Counted from the stretch's first letter, positions 1-7,058 are shown. The stretch: 34,859 nt of DNA from a virus (IMGVR_UViG_3300044843_000284:1-34859); one strand, 5' to 3'. The notes: generated by a model not told the origin, from the sequence alone. Numbers and translations: made by a program.

Positions 1-84
<84 letters not shown>

Positions 85-120
85 ACGCGTCAAGGCCGGT
101 TCGCATGATTGCCGCGCTCA

Positions 121-456
121 TCATTTCTGACTCCGAGTGAAGGTTGGAATTTCAAGTGCGTCTACGACAGCACCGCGACCGACGATAACGCGCCCGTTTG
201 GGAAAGGCTCGACCTCGTTGAACTCTGCTTTCTTGATTGCGTCCGAAAAACGACCGGTGTCGGCGATCCAGGCTGCATCCTCGATAACCAGTTCGTGGTC
301 TGTAATCGCAACCAGACGCCCAGTGTCGATCATCGTAACGGTGCGGATCAGATAATGTTTTCCGATTTCCCATGCGGAAGTGTTATCCTGCTTTCCTCCC
401 CCGAAGGGGGTAGAGAGTTCACGCGCCTGCCTGATGGTAATATCGTCAATGTTCAT
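121..456 (-). CDS. Conserved phage protein of unknown function (111 aa)
   Basis: A 111-residue soluble protein with no signal peptide or membrane segment. It starts with MNIDDITIRQARELS and has a compact central block (EIGKHYLIRTVTMIDTGRL, then EDAAWIADTGRF) followed by EVEPFPNGRVIVGRGAVVDA. I recognise this pattern from small proteins common in phages and prophages of Proteobacteria, whose function is unknown to me. The start is supported by a strong ribosome-binding site (AAGGAGA) just upstream of the ATG. It is the last complete gene of the leftward operon before the repeat at the window edge. Not recognised as an enzyme; no catalytic motif is visible. Confidence 0.85.
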   Translation of the reverse strand: MNIDDITIRQARELSTPFGGGKQDNTSAWEIGKHYLIRTVTMIDTGRLVAITDHELVIEDAAWIADTGRFSDAIKKAEFNEVEPFPNGRVIVGRGAVVDALEIPTFTRSQK

Positions 457-583
457 TGTCTTTCTCCTTTTGTGGTTTTCGTAAAGTTGCCGCGCCCATC
501 CGTTCTTTAGGCGTTACCGGCTTTCGTTCATGCGGTTCTTGAAGGACACCAACAAGACAGCTTCCAGTCCGAAAACACGTCAT
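446..583 (-). CDS. Possible small basic protein (45 aa), doubtful
   Basis: A 45-codon frame starting ATG-ACG-TGT and ending in a TGA that overlaps the start of the 121-456 gene by 11 bases. The product is basic in its C-terminal half (ERKPVTPKERM, then LRKPQKEKDNEH) and shows no domain I know. No convincing ribosome-binding site precedes it. It is the only frame that fills the gap between the genes at 121-456 and 619-936, and its overlap fits the coupling seen elsewhere in this operon, but it could be chance. A shorter version could start at the internal Met29. Confidence 0.25.
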   Translation of the reverse strand: MTCFRTGSCLVGVLQEPHERKPVTPKERMGAATLRKPQKEKDNEH

Positions 584-618
584 GTCTTAGTTCCGCCGCA
601 TGGAACGGACGATCCACA

Positions 619-936
619 TCACCAGCCCCCGCCTCTAGCTACCCAATTCTCACGCGCCCGCTTGGCGCTGTACTTGGCGACAACGACGCCCTCGTTGCGG
701 ATTAGCTGTGCCACACGCTGCGGGTTCGTGTCAAATAAATGTGCCAAGAACTGGCAGGAATTGCCCTGCTTATACAGCCTCGCAAGTGTCTGCGACTTGG
801 TTTCACCCGCCTCGAAGATCGGCTTTATCTCGATCTTGTCTGATGCTAGCTGCCGAGACGCAGCTACAAACATCGTCGGGCATCGCGTGACGCCCCGTGT
901 CGCAATGTATTCTTCAATCATCTGCGCTTCAGTCAT
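619..936 (-). CDS. Hypothetical phage protein, possible DNA-binding (105 aa)
   Basis: A 105-residue protein beginning MTEAQMIEEYIATRG. I prefer this start over the upstream in-frame one because GAGGAGG lies just before the ATG at 936. The N-terminal part (EEYIATRGVTRCPTMFV) and the C-terminal helices (LAHLFDTNPQRVAQLIRNEG) could form a small helix-turn-helix-like fold, which is only an impression. The C-terminus is basic and ends RGGGW. The start overlaps the end of the 37-aa membrane peptide gene by 8 bases, so the two are probably translationally coupled. Function unknown. Confidence 0.75.
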   Translation of the reverse strand: MTEAQMIEEYIATRGVTRCPTMFVAASRQLASDKIEIKPIFEAGETKSQTLARLYKQGNSCQFLAHLFDTNPQRVAQLIRNEGVVVAKYSAKRARENWVARGGGW

Positions 937-1042
937 TGCCGTCCTCCTCACTGGGAAACAGGCACATAATCACCATGATCGATAACCCTCCCAGCATGAC
1001 CAGCGTACCTATGGCCAACAGGCCCAAGATGATGGCGTTCAT
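929..1042 (-). CDS. Single-pass membrane micro-protein (37 aa)
   Basis: A 37-codon gene whose first 29 residues are almost entirely hydrophobic (MNAIILGLLAIGTLVMLGG, then LSIMVIMCLF), followed by a short acidic tail PSEEDGND. This is what a one-helix inner-membrane peptide looks like. The ATG overlaps the TGA of the 1039-1332 gene as ATGA and is preceded by GGGAGA; its end overlaps the start of the 619-936 gene. Small phage membrane peptides of this shape can be holin-like, superinfection-exclusion or host-modulating proteins, but nothing here distinguishes these. The tight coupling on both sides makes chance unlikely. Confidence 0.7.
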   Translation of the reverse strand: MNAIILGLLAIGTLVMLGGLSIMVIMCLFPSEEDGND

Positions 1043-1332
1043 TTCGCGTCTCCCGTTGCCTTGGCGATGGCTGCGATAGCAACAGCTTGCGCGTCACACC
1101 GCGTGTTCGCGATTAATTCCAGCGCCTCAAGCATGGATGGCGCTGCGGAAAACAGCGTAGCGTTTGCCAATGCTTCCTCGGGGCTAATCCGGTGCGTCCC
1201 GTCCTTCCCGTAGACGTCTGACGTTCCGAACCACGCTACCGGAACGCCATAAATTCCCTCAACGGAAGCCCCGTTAGACCCGCGATCCTGCGTGCCCTTG
1301 ACGACAAGAGGCCCCGGCGTGTGCTTAATCAT
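1039..1332 (-). CDS. HTPGP-type small phage protein, paralogue 1 (97 aa)
   Basis: A 97-residue member of the widespread small phage proteins that begin M-x-x-HTPGP and contain an Asn-Ala...AAP-x-x-LEAL block. Here the N-terminus is MIKHTPGPLVV, the middle carries NATLFSAAPSMLEALELI, and the C-terminus is NTRCDAQAVAIAAIAKA. The molecular function of the group is unknown to me. The start at 1332 overlaps the upstream stop as ATGA. Two further paralogues lie at 1911-2225 and 2222-2488. The C-terminal third of this copy nearly matches that of the 2222-2488 copy in protein and DNA, while the N-terminal two thirds differ, suggesting recombination between copies. Confidence 0.85.
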   Translation of the reverse strand: MIKHTPGPLVVKGTQDRGSNGASVEGIYGVPVAWFGTSDVYGKDGTHRISPEEALANATLFSAAPSMLEALELIANTRCDAQAVAIAAIAKATGDAK

Positions 1333-1637
1333 TTCACTTCTCCCGCGTCTCGGGCTGCATCGTCCAAGAAATCCTTGATCGCCCGCATGGCCGATGCTGT
1401 GTCCCCGTTTTCCAACTTCTGGTACACCCAACGCAGCGATCCCGCAATGCGCAGCGGCTCCCAGGCTGCCGCCCTCGCCGCATTTTCAGCGTAGGCCACC
1501 ATCGGCGCAAAATATTCGGAGTTCTCCGCGCTGTTCGGAAACTTGCTGTGATAATTCGTTGCCTGTACCTCGGCATGAAGTAGCGCGGCGATCTTGATTT
1601 GCAGAGCATACAGTTGATCGATCCGTTCTTCGCTCAT
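1329..1637 (-). CDS. Hypothetical helical phage protein (102 aa)
   Basis: A 102-residue, Ala-rich, mostly helical protein beginning MSEERIDQLYALQIKIAALL. It has no membrane segment, cysteine cluster or catalytic motif. A strong ribosome-binding site (GGGAGGGTGA) precedes the ATG, and the stop overlaps the start of the first HTPGP gene as ATGA, so it belongs to the same coupled operon. I do not recognise a family. A structural or regulatory accessory role is possible but not shown. Confidence 0.75.
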   Translation of the reverse strand: MSEERIDQLYALQIKIAALLHAEVQATNYHSKFPNSAENSEYFAPMVAYAENAARAAAWEPLRIAGSLRWVYQKLENGDTASAMRAIKDFLDDAARDAGEVK

Positions 1638-1692
1638 AGCTCACCCTCCCTTAATTAGTGCTTCTAGGAATCTCAAAACAAACTCGAAAAAT

Positions 1693-1914
1693 TCACCCGA
1701 CATGAACGGCATCTTGCCCCCTAGTCTTCCAGACCTTCGCGTAAATTCCGCAGTGGGGGTTGATAGAAAACCCGTTGAAGGCCAGCTCCTTGGCGATGAC
1801 ATTCAGCTTACCTCGCGGAATCGAAAGCAAGGCGCACTCGTTCATGCTCATCACGACCTTTGCGCCGTTTGTCCTGGCGACATTCATGATGGTGTCCAGG
1901 TCACTGTTTTTCAT
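1693..1914 (-). CDS. Hypothetical phage protein (73 aa)
   Basis: A 73-residue soluble protein (MKNSDLDTIMNVARTNGAKVV at the N-terminus, GFSINPHCGIYAKVW near the end). It is preceded by GGGGGA and its ATG overlaps the stop of the 1911-2225 gene. No domain is recognised. A gap of 55 bases separates its stop from the ribosome-binding site of the next gene, one of the few short spacers in this arm; I see no terminator in it. Confidence 0.75.
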   Translation of the reverse strand: MKNSDLDTIMNVARTNGAKVVMSMNECALLSIPRGKLNVIAKELAFNGFSINPHCGIYAKVWKTRGQDAVHVG

Positions 1915-2225
1915 TCCGTCCCCCTGGCCTTGGCGATGGCGGCGTTCGCCACGCGAACAGCGCGTTGAGGATCAAGTGCAGCATCAACAGGGTCGGTTTC
2001 GGCAATCAATTCCAGCGCCTCGAGCAGTTCCGGCGCGGCGGCGATCAGGCGGGCGTTGGCGGATTGGTTTTCTTTTTCAGAAACACCGAACTTTTCTTGA
2101 GCGCACATATACCCATGAACAGAGCCGCACACATTCATATGGTGCCACGGGCTAAAGATATGTCGGACAACGGGATAGTAACCTTCCTGCGCGACTACCC
2201 AAGGCCCTGGCGTGTGCTTGTTCAT
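1911..2225 (-). CDS. HTPGP-type small phage protein, paralogue 2 (104 aa)
   Basis: A 104-residue protein starting MNKHTPGPWVV with the typical NARLIAAAPELLEALELIAE block and a helical Ala-rich tail (AVRVANAAIAKA). The middle region (residues about 15-55: His, Trp and Cys in PWHHMNVCGSVHGYMCAQ) is specific to this copy. The start overlaps the stop of paralogue 3 at 2222-2488 as ATGA, and its own stop overlaps the next start. Function unknown; the same family as its neighbours at 1039-1332 and 2222-2488. Confidence 0.85.
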   Translation of the reverse strand: MNKHTPGPWVVAQEGYYPVVRHIFSPWHHMNVCGSVHGYMCAQEKFGVSEKENQSANARLIAAAPELLEALELIAETDPVDAALDPQRAVRVANAAIAKARGTE

Positions 2226-2488
2226 TTCACTTCTCCCCCTGCCTTGGCGATGGCGGCGATAGCGACGGCTTGCGCGTCACACCGCGTGTTTGCGATCATT
2301 TCCAGCGCCGCAAGAAGTTCCGGAGCTGCGGCCAATAATGCAGCCGTTGCTCTGGCTTCTTTCATCGTCTTGTCGCCGTTCTTTGACATGTGCGCAATGT
2401 ACGATCCCTCGCCCATGATGTCGCACGTATCAGGGCAATCTTTGTTAAACCCGTGGATCGTGTATGGCCCAGGCGTGTGATTTGTCAT
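2222..2488 (-). CDS. HTPGP-type small phage protein, paralogue 3 (88 aa)
   Basis: An 88-residue protein starting MTNHTPGPYTIHG, with ATAALLAAAPELLAALEMI followed by NTRCDAQAVAIAAIAKA. The last 29 residues are almost the same as in paralogue 1 (1039-1332), and the DNA of that stretch is also close, with many differences at synonymous sites. The N-terminal part (CPDTCDIMGEGSYIAHM) is unlike the other copies. The start overlaps the stop of the very short membrane peptide upstream as TGATG. Function unknown. Confidence 0.85.
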   Translation of the reverse strand: MTNHTPGPYTIHGFNKDCPDTCDIMGEGSYIAHMSKNGDKTMKEARATAALLAAAPELLAALEMIANTRCDAQAVAIAAIAKAGGEVK

Positions 2489-2547
2489 CAGCCCGCTCCC
2501 AGAAGGCCAGCCAGAAAGGCTGCGATTGCCGCGATAATGTTGTCCAT
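2488..2547 (-). CDS. Very short hydrophobic peptide (19 aa, or 27 aa from an upstream start)
   Basis: A 19-codon frame encoding MDNIIAAIAAFLAGLLGAG, a single hydrophobic helix with one acidic residue. It has one of the best ribosome-binding sites in the arm (GGGAGGA, five bases before the ATG) and its TGA overlaps the next ATG as TGATG. An in-frame upstream ATG at 2571, itself preceded by AAGGTGA, would add MWAKGRKI and give a basic leader before the helix. It could be a real membrane micro-protein, or a leader peptide whose translation couples ribosomes into the HTPGP gene. Confidence 0.5.
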   Translation of the reverse strand: MDNIIAAIAAFLAGLLGAG

Positions 2548-2651
2548 GATCTTCCTCCCTTTAGCCCACATAAGAGTCACCTTGTTTCCGTCCCCACAAC
2601 AATGCGCCTATTGCGTTTGCAAGGTCAAGAGGAAAAATGAGGGAATGCGCA

Positions 2652-2873
2652 TTATTTTTTGGGCCTGGGACGGAAGCGGTTAAACACCCGCCTAACCACG
2701 TATGAACGGATGATGGCGATGACGGTGAAGATTGCCCCGATTTCAAGGTTCTGCCCCAGATCGACGTTCATCCCGTAAAGCGGGAAAACAACGATCTGGG
2801 TCAAAAGCGCCACCCAAAAACCGATGGCGACGTTCAAAAACGCCTCGACCAGGGAGCCTAGACGCGATTGCAT
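2652..2873 (-). CDS. DUF7220-like small membrane protein (73 aa)
   Basis: A 73-residue protein starting MQSRLGSLVEAFLNVAIGF. Two hydrophobic helices are clear: roughly residues 10-32 and 42-58 (LEIGAIFTVIAIIRSYVVRR). The C-terminus is strongly basic (RRVFNRFRPRPKK). This is the pattern of phage membrane proteins I know as DUF7220 (MQSRLGS opening, IFT-x-x-x-x-RSY-x-x-RR-x-FN). The start is chosen from that pattern and from an AGAGAGG upstream; a much longer in-frame extension exists but overlaps the 2878-3123 gene and is composed of unlikely sequence. Function unknown; it probably sits in the inner membrane. Confidence 0.8.
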   Translation of the reverse strand: MQSRLGSLVEAFLNVAIGFWVALLTQIVVFPLYGMNVDLGQNLEIGAIFTVIAIIRSYVVRRVFNRFRPRPKK

Positions 2874-2877
2874 AGTG

Positions 2878-3123
2878 CTAGCCTCTCTTTGCGGCGGACA
2901 CAAGTTCCTGCTCGGTGACCGCCAGCCCGTCCAGCAGCCAACAAGTGAGAATGTCGCCGCCTTCACTGGCGCGATGCCGGGACAAGGAGGTGTTCCATCG
3001 GACCCTCCCCGCCCCCAGCACAAGCACCGCCCGCGCCTGGGCGGGGAGTACCACATCATTTGCCAGATAATTGGCGACACTTTCTGGGCAGCCGTAGGCC
3101 GTTCGAATTCCTTGTGGAGTCAT
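2878..3123 (-). CDS. Hypothetical phage protein (81 aa)
   Basis: An 81-residue protein beginning MTPQGIRTAYGCPESVANYL and ending EQELVSAAKRG. Its ATG overlaps the stop of the HTH gene at 3120-3323 as ATGA. The N-terminal part (GIRTAYGCPESVANYLANDVVLPAQ) reads like a short helix-turn-helix, which would fit a partner of the upstream regulator, but this is a guess. No family recognised. Confidence 0.65.
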   Translation of the reverse strand: MTPQGIRTAYGCPESVANYLANDVVLPAQARAVLVLGAGRVRWNTSLSRHRASEGGDILTCWLLDGLAVTEQELVSAAKRG

Positions 3124-3323
3124 TTCGTCTTCCTCTTGATTGACGTTTTCTGCATTTTGTTAAGCTCCGCCATGACAGCGAAGAGCGCCCTGCGGGAGGG
3201 GGAGGTGCCCCCCTGCTTCCACCGCCACCACGTCGAATAGGCGATGTCGGCTCCCCGCAGAACTTCGGTCATAGTCACCCCGAGACGAAGCGCATCGGCT
3301 TCGATCTTCTCAGGCTCAGTCAT
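3120..3323 (-). CDS. Small helix-turn-helix DNA-binding protein (67 aa)
   Basis: A 67-residue protein with a probable Cro/XRE-like helix-turn-helix: LGVTMTEVLRGADIAYSTWW places a recognition helix around residues 27-36, followed by RWKQGGTSPSRRALFAV and a basic tail (KTSIKRKTK). Such proteins are phage transcription regulators or helper DNA-binding proteins acting in the cytoplasm. It overlaps the end of the GapR-like gene (3316-3594) and the start of the next gene, so it is made together with the replication genes. Its operator cannot be told from the sequence. Confidence 0.7.
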   Translation of the reverse strand: MTEPEKIEADALRLGVTMTEVLRGADIAYSTWWRWKQGGTSPSRRALFAVMAELNKMQKTSIKRKTK

Positions 3324-3594
3324 CGCGGATCATCCCATACTTCGACTTGCTCAAGCGGCCAAACAAATCAACGAGCGCCCGCTCGGCTTCATCCTTCGCC
3401 GCCCGCTGCTCCGGGGTGCGCAGAACCTCCTTGACAACCGCCTTCATCGCCTTGATGTCGGCGGGGGCGTAGCCGTGTTCCTTGGCGTCGGCAAAGGTGT
3501 CGCGCAGGGATTCCTTCAACGTGGCGATCTCACGTTCAAGCTCGACAGCAGCGTCGATGTAGCTTTCTTCCGTCGGTCTGTTCTCACCAGTCAT
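3316..3594 (-). CDS. GapR/DUF2312-like nucleoid-associated protein (92 aa)
   Basis: A 92-residue helical, charged protein. The segment ELEREIATLKESLRDTFADA-KEHGYAP-ADIKAMKAVVKEVLR has the coiled-coil and 'DAK-x-x-G-x-D-x-KA' pattern of DUF2312, the family of Caulobacter GapR, which binds overtwisted AT-rich DNA and helps chromosome replication in Alphaproteobacteria. Here it follows the DNA polymerase gene by 11 bases, consistent with a role on replicating phage DNA or in displacing host GapR. I chose the ATG at 3594, preceded by TAGGAGAG, over the upstream start that would overlap the polymerase. Similarity is from pattern recognition only. Confidence 0.65.
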   Translation of the reverse strand: MTGENRPTEESYIDAAVELEREIATLKESLRDTFADAKEHGYAPADIKAMKAVVKEVLRTPEQRAAKDEAERALVDLFGRLSKSKYGMIRDD

Positions 3595-3605
3595 GTTCTG
3601 CTCTC

Positions 3606-5396
3606 CTATTCGAGTGTTCCCCATGAGGGGCCGATACCGCCTTCAACAAGGCGATCAGTTGGGGCACCTGGAAACAAGTCCAGATAGCCGAAGGTCATAT
3701 CGCGCTCGAGCATCGCGAGGCACCCTTGCGCGTCGTCAGGGTGCGTTTCGTCGATCACGGCATCGTGAATGGTGGCGATGATCAAGGTCTGGCGCTGCTG
3801 CTTATTGGCGCGAGCGCTATCCAATTCCCGCTTGTGTTTGATAAGCGCCGACGCCATCACAGACAAGGCGGCGCGTTGCACCGGATAATTGGCAGCCTTG
3901 GGCATCTCGCACTTGCGCCCCACCCAAATGGTGCCGCCGTCGTGCATGGGAAGGAATCCGCTGTCTTGCGCGTGCGCCATCATCTTGTTCCGATAGTCGA
4001 ACGCATTCGCGTAGCGATCCGCCCAGAAGTCGATATATTCCTGCGCTTTGCCTTGCGGGCATTTCATCGTGTGTGATAGCCCGCCCGCGCCGCTCCCGTA
4101 GATGATACCGAACGACACGCCCTTTGCCTTGCTCCGGGCTTCCTTGCCTTCAGGCGTCTTCTTGTCGATCTTCTTGCCAGCGATCACGCTGGCGACCTCG
4201 GAGTGAACGTCACCAAACACCACGTCCTCAAGCAACTGCTTATCGCCAGAGAGCAGCGCCAGGACGCGCAGTTCGATGCCGCTGTAATCCAGCGACACAA
4301 GCGTCAACCCCGGACCAGCAACAAACGACTTCCTGACGTCATACCCTCGCGGCACGTTCTGCAAGTTAGGCCCGCTTGACGAAAAGCGACACGTCTTGGC
4401 GGCGGCAACGTTGAACCGCGCATGGATGCGGCTATCGTGCGCCCGCTCTGATGCGGCGATCAGATTCTCGCCAAACGAAGACAGGTATTTCATCACCCAC
4501 TTATATTTTGCCATCGCCTCAAAGAACTCTTCAAGCGGCGTTCCGGCAAACGCCCCGGCCAGCATGCGCATGACTTCGCTGGTCATGGCGAGGCGGCCTG
4601 TCTTCTCTGTGCGCGGCCAGCCTTGCAACACCTTGTCGGGCATGCGCTGACTGAAGTAATCGCTCCACTGCGTATCACTGTTGATGTTCGCCACCTCATC
4701 CTCGCCGACCAAACCACGGATCGTAGCAATCAGGGTGTCGCGCTCTCGCGCCCACTGTTCAATGAGCGGGCGGTGGGCTTCGGGATCAAAGGCCATCCCA
4801 GCGTCTTCCATCTCGATCACTGCGGGCCACATGCCGTTGAGTAGATGGAAGGCCCGCATATGCTCGGGCGTGCCGCGCCCCATCCAATACATCCACAGGC
4901 GATGCGTATAGTCGGCATCAAGGAATGAGTAGTCGAGTTGCTCTTGGCTGAGTTCGGGTGCGGACCAATCGCTGGCCTGCTGCTCCTTGCTCATTTCAAT
5001 TTCTAGGTCCCATTCGACAAGGTTCTTGAGCTTGTATTTGCCGCCGCCGACGACGGCGCAGCGCAGATAGGCAACGTCCCACAATTCGAAATCTTGATAG
5101 GTAACTTTGGCGTCAAGGAACCACCGCCCCTCGAAGCCTGCATTGAATACGATCCAGATGCCGCCCTTGAAGGCGCTGGCGAAGCACCGGAACCCACCAG
5201 GAAGGTGGTCGAAATCAATGACGCATGCCTCGTGGCCGTTGAACAAGGAAACGAGCCTCACCCTCCCTTCCTTGGGGGAGAGTGAGGTCGTCTCGAAGTC
5301 AAGGGCGCACGGCTCCCCGCGCTCAATAATCTTGGCTACGATATCACGCGCCGCAGCCAGGGAGGTGATGTATTGGTACGGGGAGCCGGTTGTCAT
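3606..5396 (-). CDS. Family A DNA polymerase with 3'-5' exonuclease domain
   Basis: A 596-residue replicative polymerase of the Pol I type without a 5' nuclease domain. Exonuclease motifs: Exo I LDFET (D33, E35), Exo II FNAGFEGRWF (about 84-93), Exo III around YSFLDADYTH (Y156, D160, D162). Polymerase motifs: A SLDYSGIELR with D370, B R421-K425-F429-Y433 in RSKAKGVSFGIIYG, and C TIHDAVIDE with H544-D545. The Exo II position usually held by Asp is Glu89, which could lower proofreading. All polymerase catalytic residues are present. The start overlaps the stop of the 5396-6073 gene as TAATG. It is the phage's own replicase, working with the prim-pol helicase at 10701 and the SSB-like protein upstream. 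Confidence 0.97.
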   Translation of the reverse strand: MTTGSPYQYITSLAAARDIVAKIIERGEPCALDFETTSLSPKEGRVRLVSLFNGHEACVIDFDHLPGGFRCFASAFKGGIWIVFNAGFEGRWFLDAKVTYQDFELWDVAYLRCAVVGGGKYKLKNLVEWDLEIEMSKEQQASDWSAPELSQEQLDYSFLDADYTHRLWMYWMGRGTPEHMRAFHLLNGMWPAVIEMEDAGMAFDPEAHRPLIEQWARERDTLIATIRGLVGEDEVANINSDTQWSDYFSQRMPDKVLQGWPRTEKTGRLAMTSEVMRMLAGAFAGTPLEEFFEAMAKYKWVMKYLSSFGENLIAASERAHDSRIHARFNVAAAKTCRFSSSGPNLQNVPRGYDVRKSFVAGPGLTLVSLDYSGIELRVLALLSGDKQLLEDVVFGDVHSEVASVIAGKKIDKKTPEGKEARSKAKGVSFGIIYGSGAGGLSHTMKCPQGKAQEYIDFWADRYANAFDYRNKMMAHAQDSGFLPMHDGGTIWVGRKCEMPKAANYPVQRAALSVMASALIKHKRELDSARANKQQRQTLIIATIHDAVIDETHPDDAQGCLAMLERDMTFGYLDLFPGAPTDRLVEGGIGPSWGTLE

Positions 5397-6073
5397 TACT
5401 TCTTACCCTTCTTGTCTTCGACCTGCTTCGGCGCAGCGGCACCCATCATCTCTTCAGCGGAGATGTCGCCGTTGAAGAAAGCCTGGGAAGCCGTGGCGTT
5501 TGTCCACCCCAGAACCGTGAAGACGGGCTTGTAGTTGGTCTGGTCCTGCGCAACGAACTTCTCGGAAGTGAAGGCGATCACGGGGTAAGCAGGCTCACCG
5601 AGCTTAAGCCGTGCAGCCACCTCATTCCAAAGCTGAACGACCGAGTTATTACCGCTCTTGCTGCTGGTCGAGAAGATGACCTGAGCGCCGCCGTCCATCT
5701 CACGGCAGGCAAAAGCCCGCTCTTCGCTCCACCCGTCGCCCGGCTTGTAGGGGCCGAGGTCTTCCAGGTTTTCGGCAGCGATGGCCGCACCATGCGAATA
5801 GATGGACCAATCGTGCCGCTTGGCGACTTTGCTGTTCTTCCAGCAAATCCACCCACGACGGTTGAAGGCCGGATCAACCACGAACTTGCTCGCGGGGTCG
5901 ACCTCAACGCGGTCCTTGCCCATCGAGTAGCGCCCGGTTTTGCCGGAGAAGTTCAGGAAGTTGGCGGAAACAGAACCGCCCCCGGTATCCGTCTCAATGG
6001 CATCAGCCATCGCGGCGGCGTCAAGCGCCGGAAGGTTTGCAGTTTCCATAAAGCGAGTCAGTGCATTCGACAT
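5396..6073 (-). CDS. Probable single-stranded DNA-binding protein (225 aa)
   Basis: A 225-residue protein between the polymerase and the Cas4-like nuclease genes, a place often used for phage SSB or recombination-mediator proteins. The core (residues about 35-200) is rich in beta-type segments and aromatic residues (RRGWICWKNSKVAK, HDWSIYSHG, KPVFTVLGW), followed by an acidic/basic linker and a charged tail (KQVEDKKGKK). I do not see a classical OB-fold signature, and the tail is basic, not the acidic DDDIPF type. The call rests on position and composition. A single-strand annealing or other DNA-processing role is the main alternative. Confidence 0.5.
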   Translation of the reverse strand: MSNALTRFMETANLPALDAAAMADAIETDTGGGSVSANFLNFSGKTGRYSMGKDRVEVDPASKFVVDPAFNRRGWICWKNSKVAKRHDWSIYSHGAAIAAENLEDLGPYKPGDGWSEERAFACREMDGGAQVIFSTSSKSGNNSVVQLWNEVAARLKLGEPAYPVIAFTSEKFVAQDQTNYKPVFTVLGWTNATASQAFFNGDISAEEMMGAAAPKQVEDKKGKK

Positions 6074-6077
6074 TTTG

Positions 6078-7058
6078 TCACCCTTTCAAGGTCACGGTAA
6101 GGCGCTCGGACGCTGCGCCGATCGTTTCGAACGGCGAGAGGTCGATTCCGGCCTTCGCCACCGCCTTCCTGTCCAGGGAAGCGCGGCCCTTCACCGTCTG
6201 CAATTCAACAACGTAATCACCTACGGTAAGCTCATTCGTATTGCGCTGCTTAAGCTGGCGCGTGATTTCTTCCTTGTTCTGGCGCTGCTGCGCCTCAAGG
6301 TCTTCGATCTGCCGCTTGGCCGTGGTGTAGGCCAGCACGGCTGCGTCCATGCCAGACCCCCGGTTAGCCCGGCGCACGCGATCAGGATCATCAACCACCA
6401 CGCCGCAGACTGCGGTGAAGGGGCAATACTTGCAGTCCAGCCCGGTCATCCGGCCTTCACGATCGATGTGATCAACGACCTTTGTGGTGAGCAGCTTGTG
6501 GGCGCGGGGGGCCAGCTTGGTCAGGATATCCGGGTCGCGCTCGATATAGAACTCGTGAATGTCATTCAGGTTGCTGGCATTGACGTACACCAGCCACACG
6601 CCCTGCAGCGGAAGCTGGCGCTGCTTGATCATCAACTCGGCGGCGATCTGCGCCTGAACCGTGTGCGCCTTCTTCGGCAGCTTATTGGTGTTGGTGCGAG
6701 GATCGAAGCTCTTAATCTCCAATCCGTACCAATCGCCATCGATTTCAAGCGCCCCGTCTGGCGTCGCCGACATGCGGGTGTCGTCATCCGCAAGCGATTC
6801 CTGATCTTCGCCCGCAAAGGCCAGAGAGATACCAGGGGCCGCTCGCAGCGCCCGCACAACATATTCCTCGACCATCTTGCCACGCCTTGCAAAGCCCCAG
6901 TCCTGCGGGGCCGCGTCGTCGGGCTGATTGCGCTCATACCAAAGTTTGCGCAGGCAATCGAGCGCCTGGGAAGAGGGAAGGTACTTCATACGGTCGATGC
7001 TGAAGACCGCTTCTCCAATCTTGTCGGCTCCCGCCAGCAGGGCCTGCTTGACGCTCAT
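6078..7058 (-). CDS. Cas4/RecB-like PD-(D/E)XK nuclease with probable Fe-S cluster
   Basis: A 326-residue exonuclease. The nuclease core is visible: GKMVEEYV helix (61-68), ATPDGALEI with D101, GLEIKSF with E114 and K116, and a following QAQIAAELM helix (Q135/Q137). Four cysteines, C35 (ALDCLRKLWYE) and C209, C212, C218 (LDCKYCPFTAVCG), match the arrangement that holds a 4Fe-4S cluster in Cas4 and AddB-type nucleases. A coiled coil (about 255-285) and a beta-rich tail follow. No CRISPR or other cas gene is present, so the role is likely DNA end resection in phage recombination or replication. It overlaps the methyltransferase gene end by 4 bases. Confidence 0.88.
   Translation of the reverse strand: MSVKQALLAGADKIGEAVFSIDRMKYLPSSQALDCLRKLWYERNQPDDAAPQDWGFARRGKMVEEYVVRALRAAPGISLAFAGEDQESLADDDTRMSATPDGALEIDGDWYGLEIKSFDPRTNTNKLPKKAHTVQAQIAAELMIKQRQLPLQGVWLVYVNASNLNDIHEFYIERDPDILTKLAPRAHKLLTTKVVDHIDREGRMTGLDCKYCPFTAVCGVVVDDPDRVRRANRGSGMDAAVLAYTTAKRQIEDLEAQQRQNKEEITRQLKQRNTNELTVGDYVVELQTVKGRASLDRKAVAKAGIDLSPFETIGAASERLTVTLKG

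Noticed and set aside
2561-2746. Minus-strand 61-codon frame overlapping the DUF7220-like gene
   Set aside because: Its first half lies in another frame of a well-supported membrane protein gene and no internal start has a ribosome-binding site.
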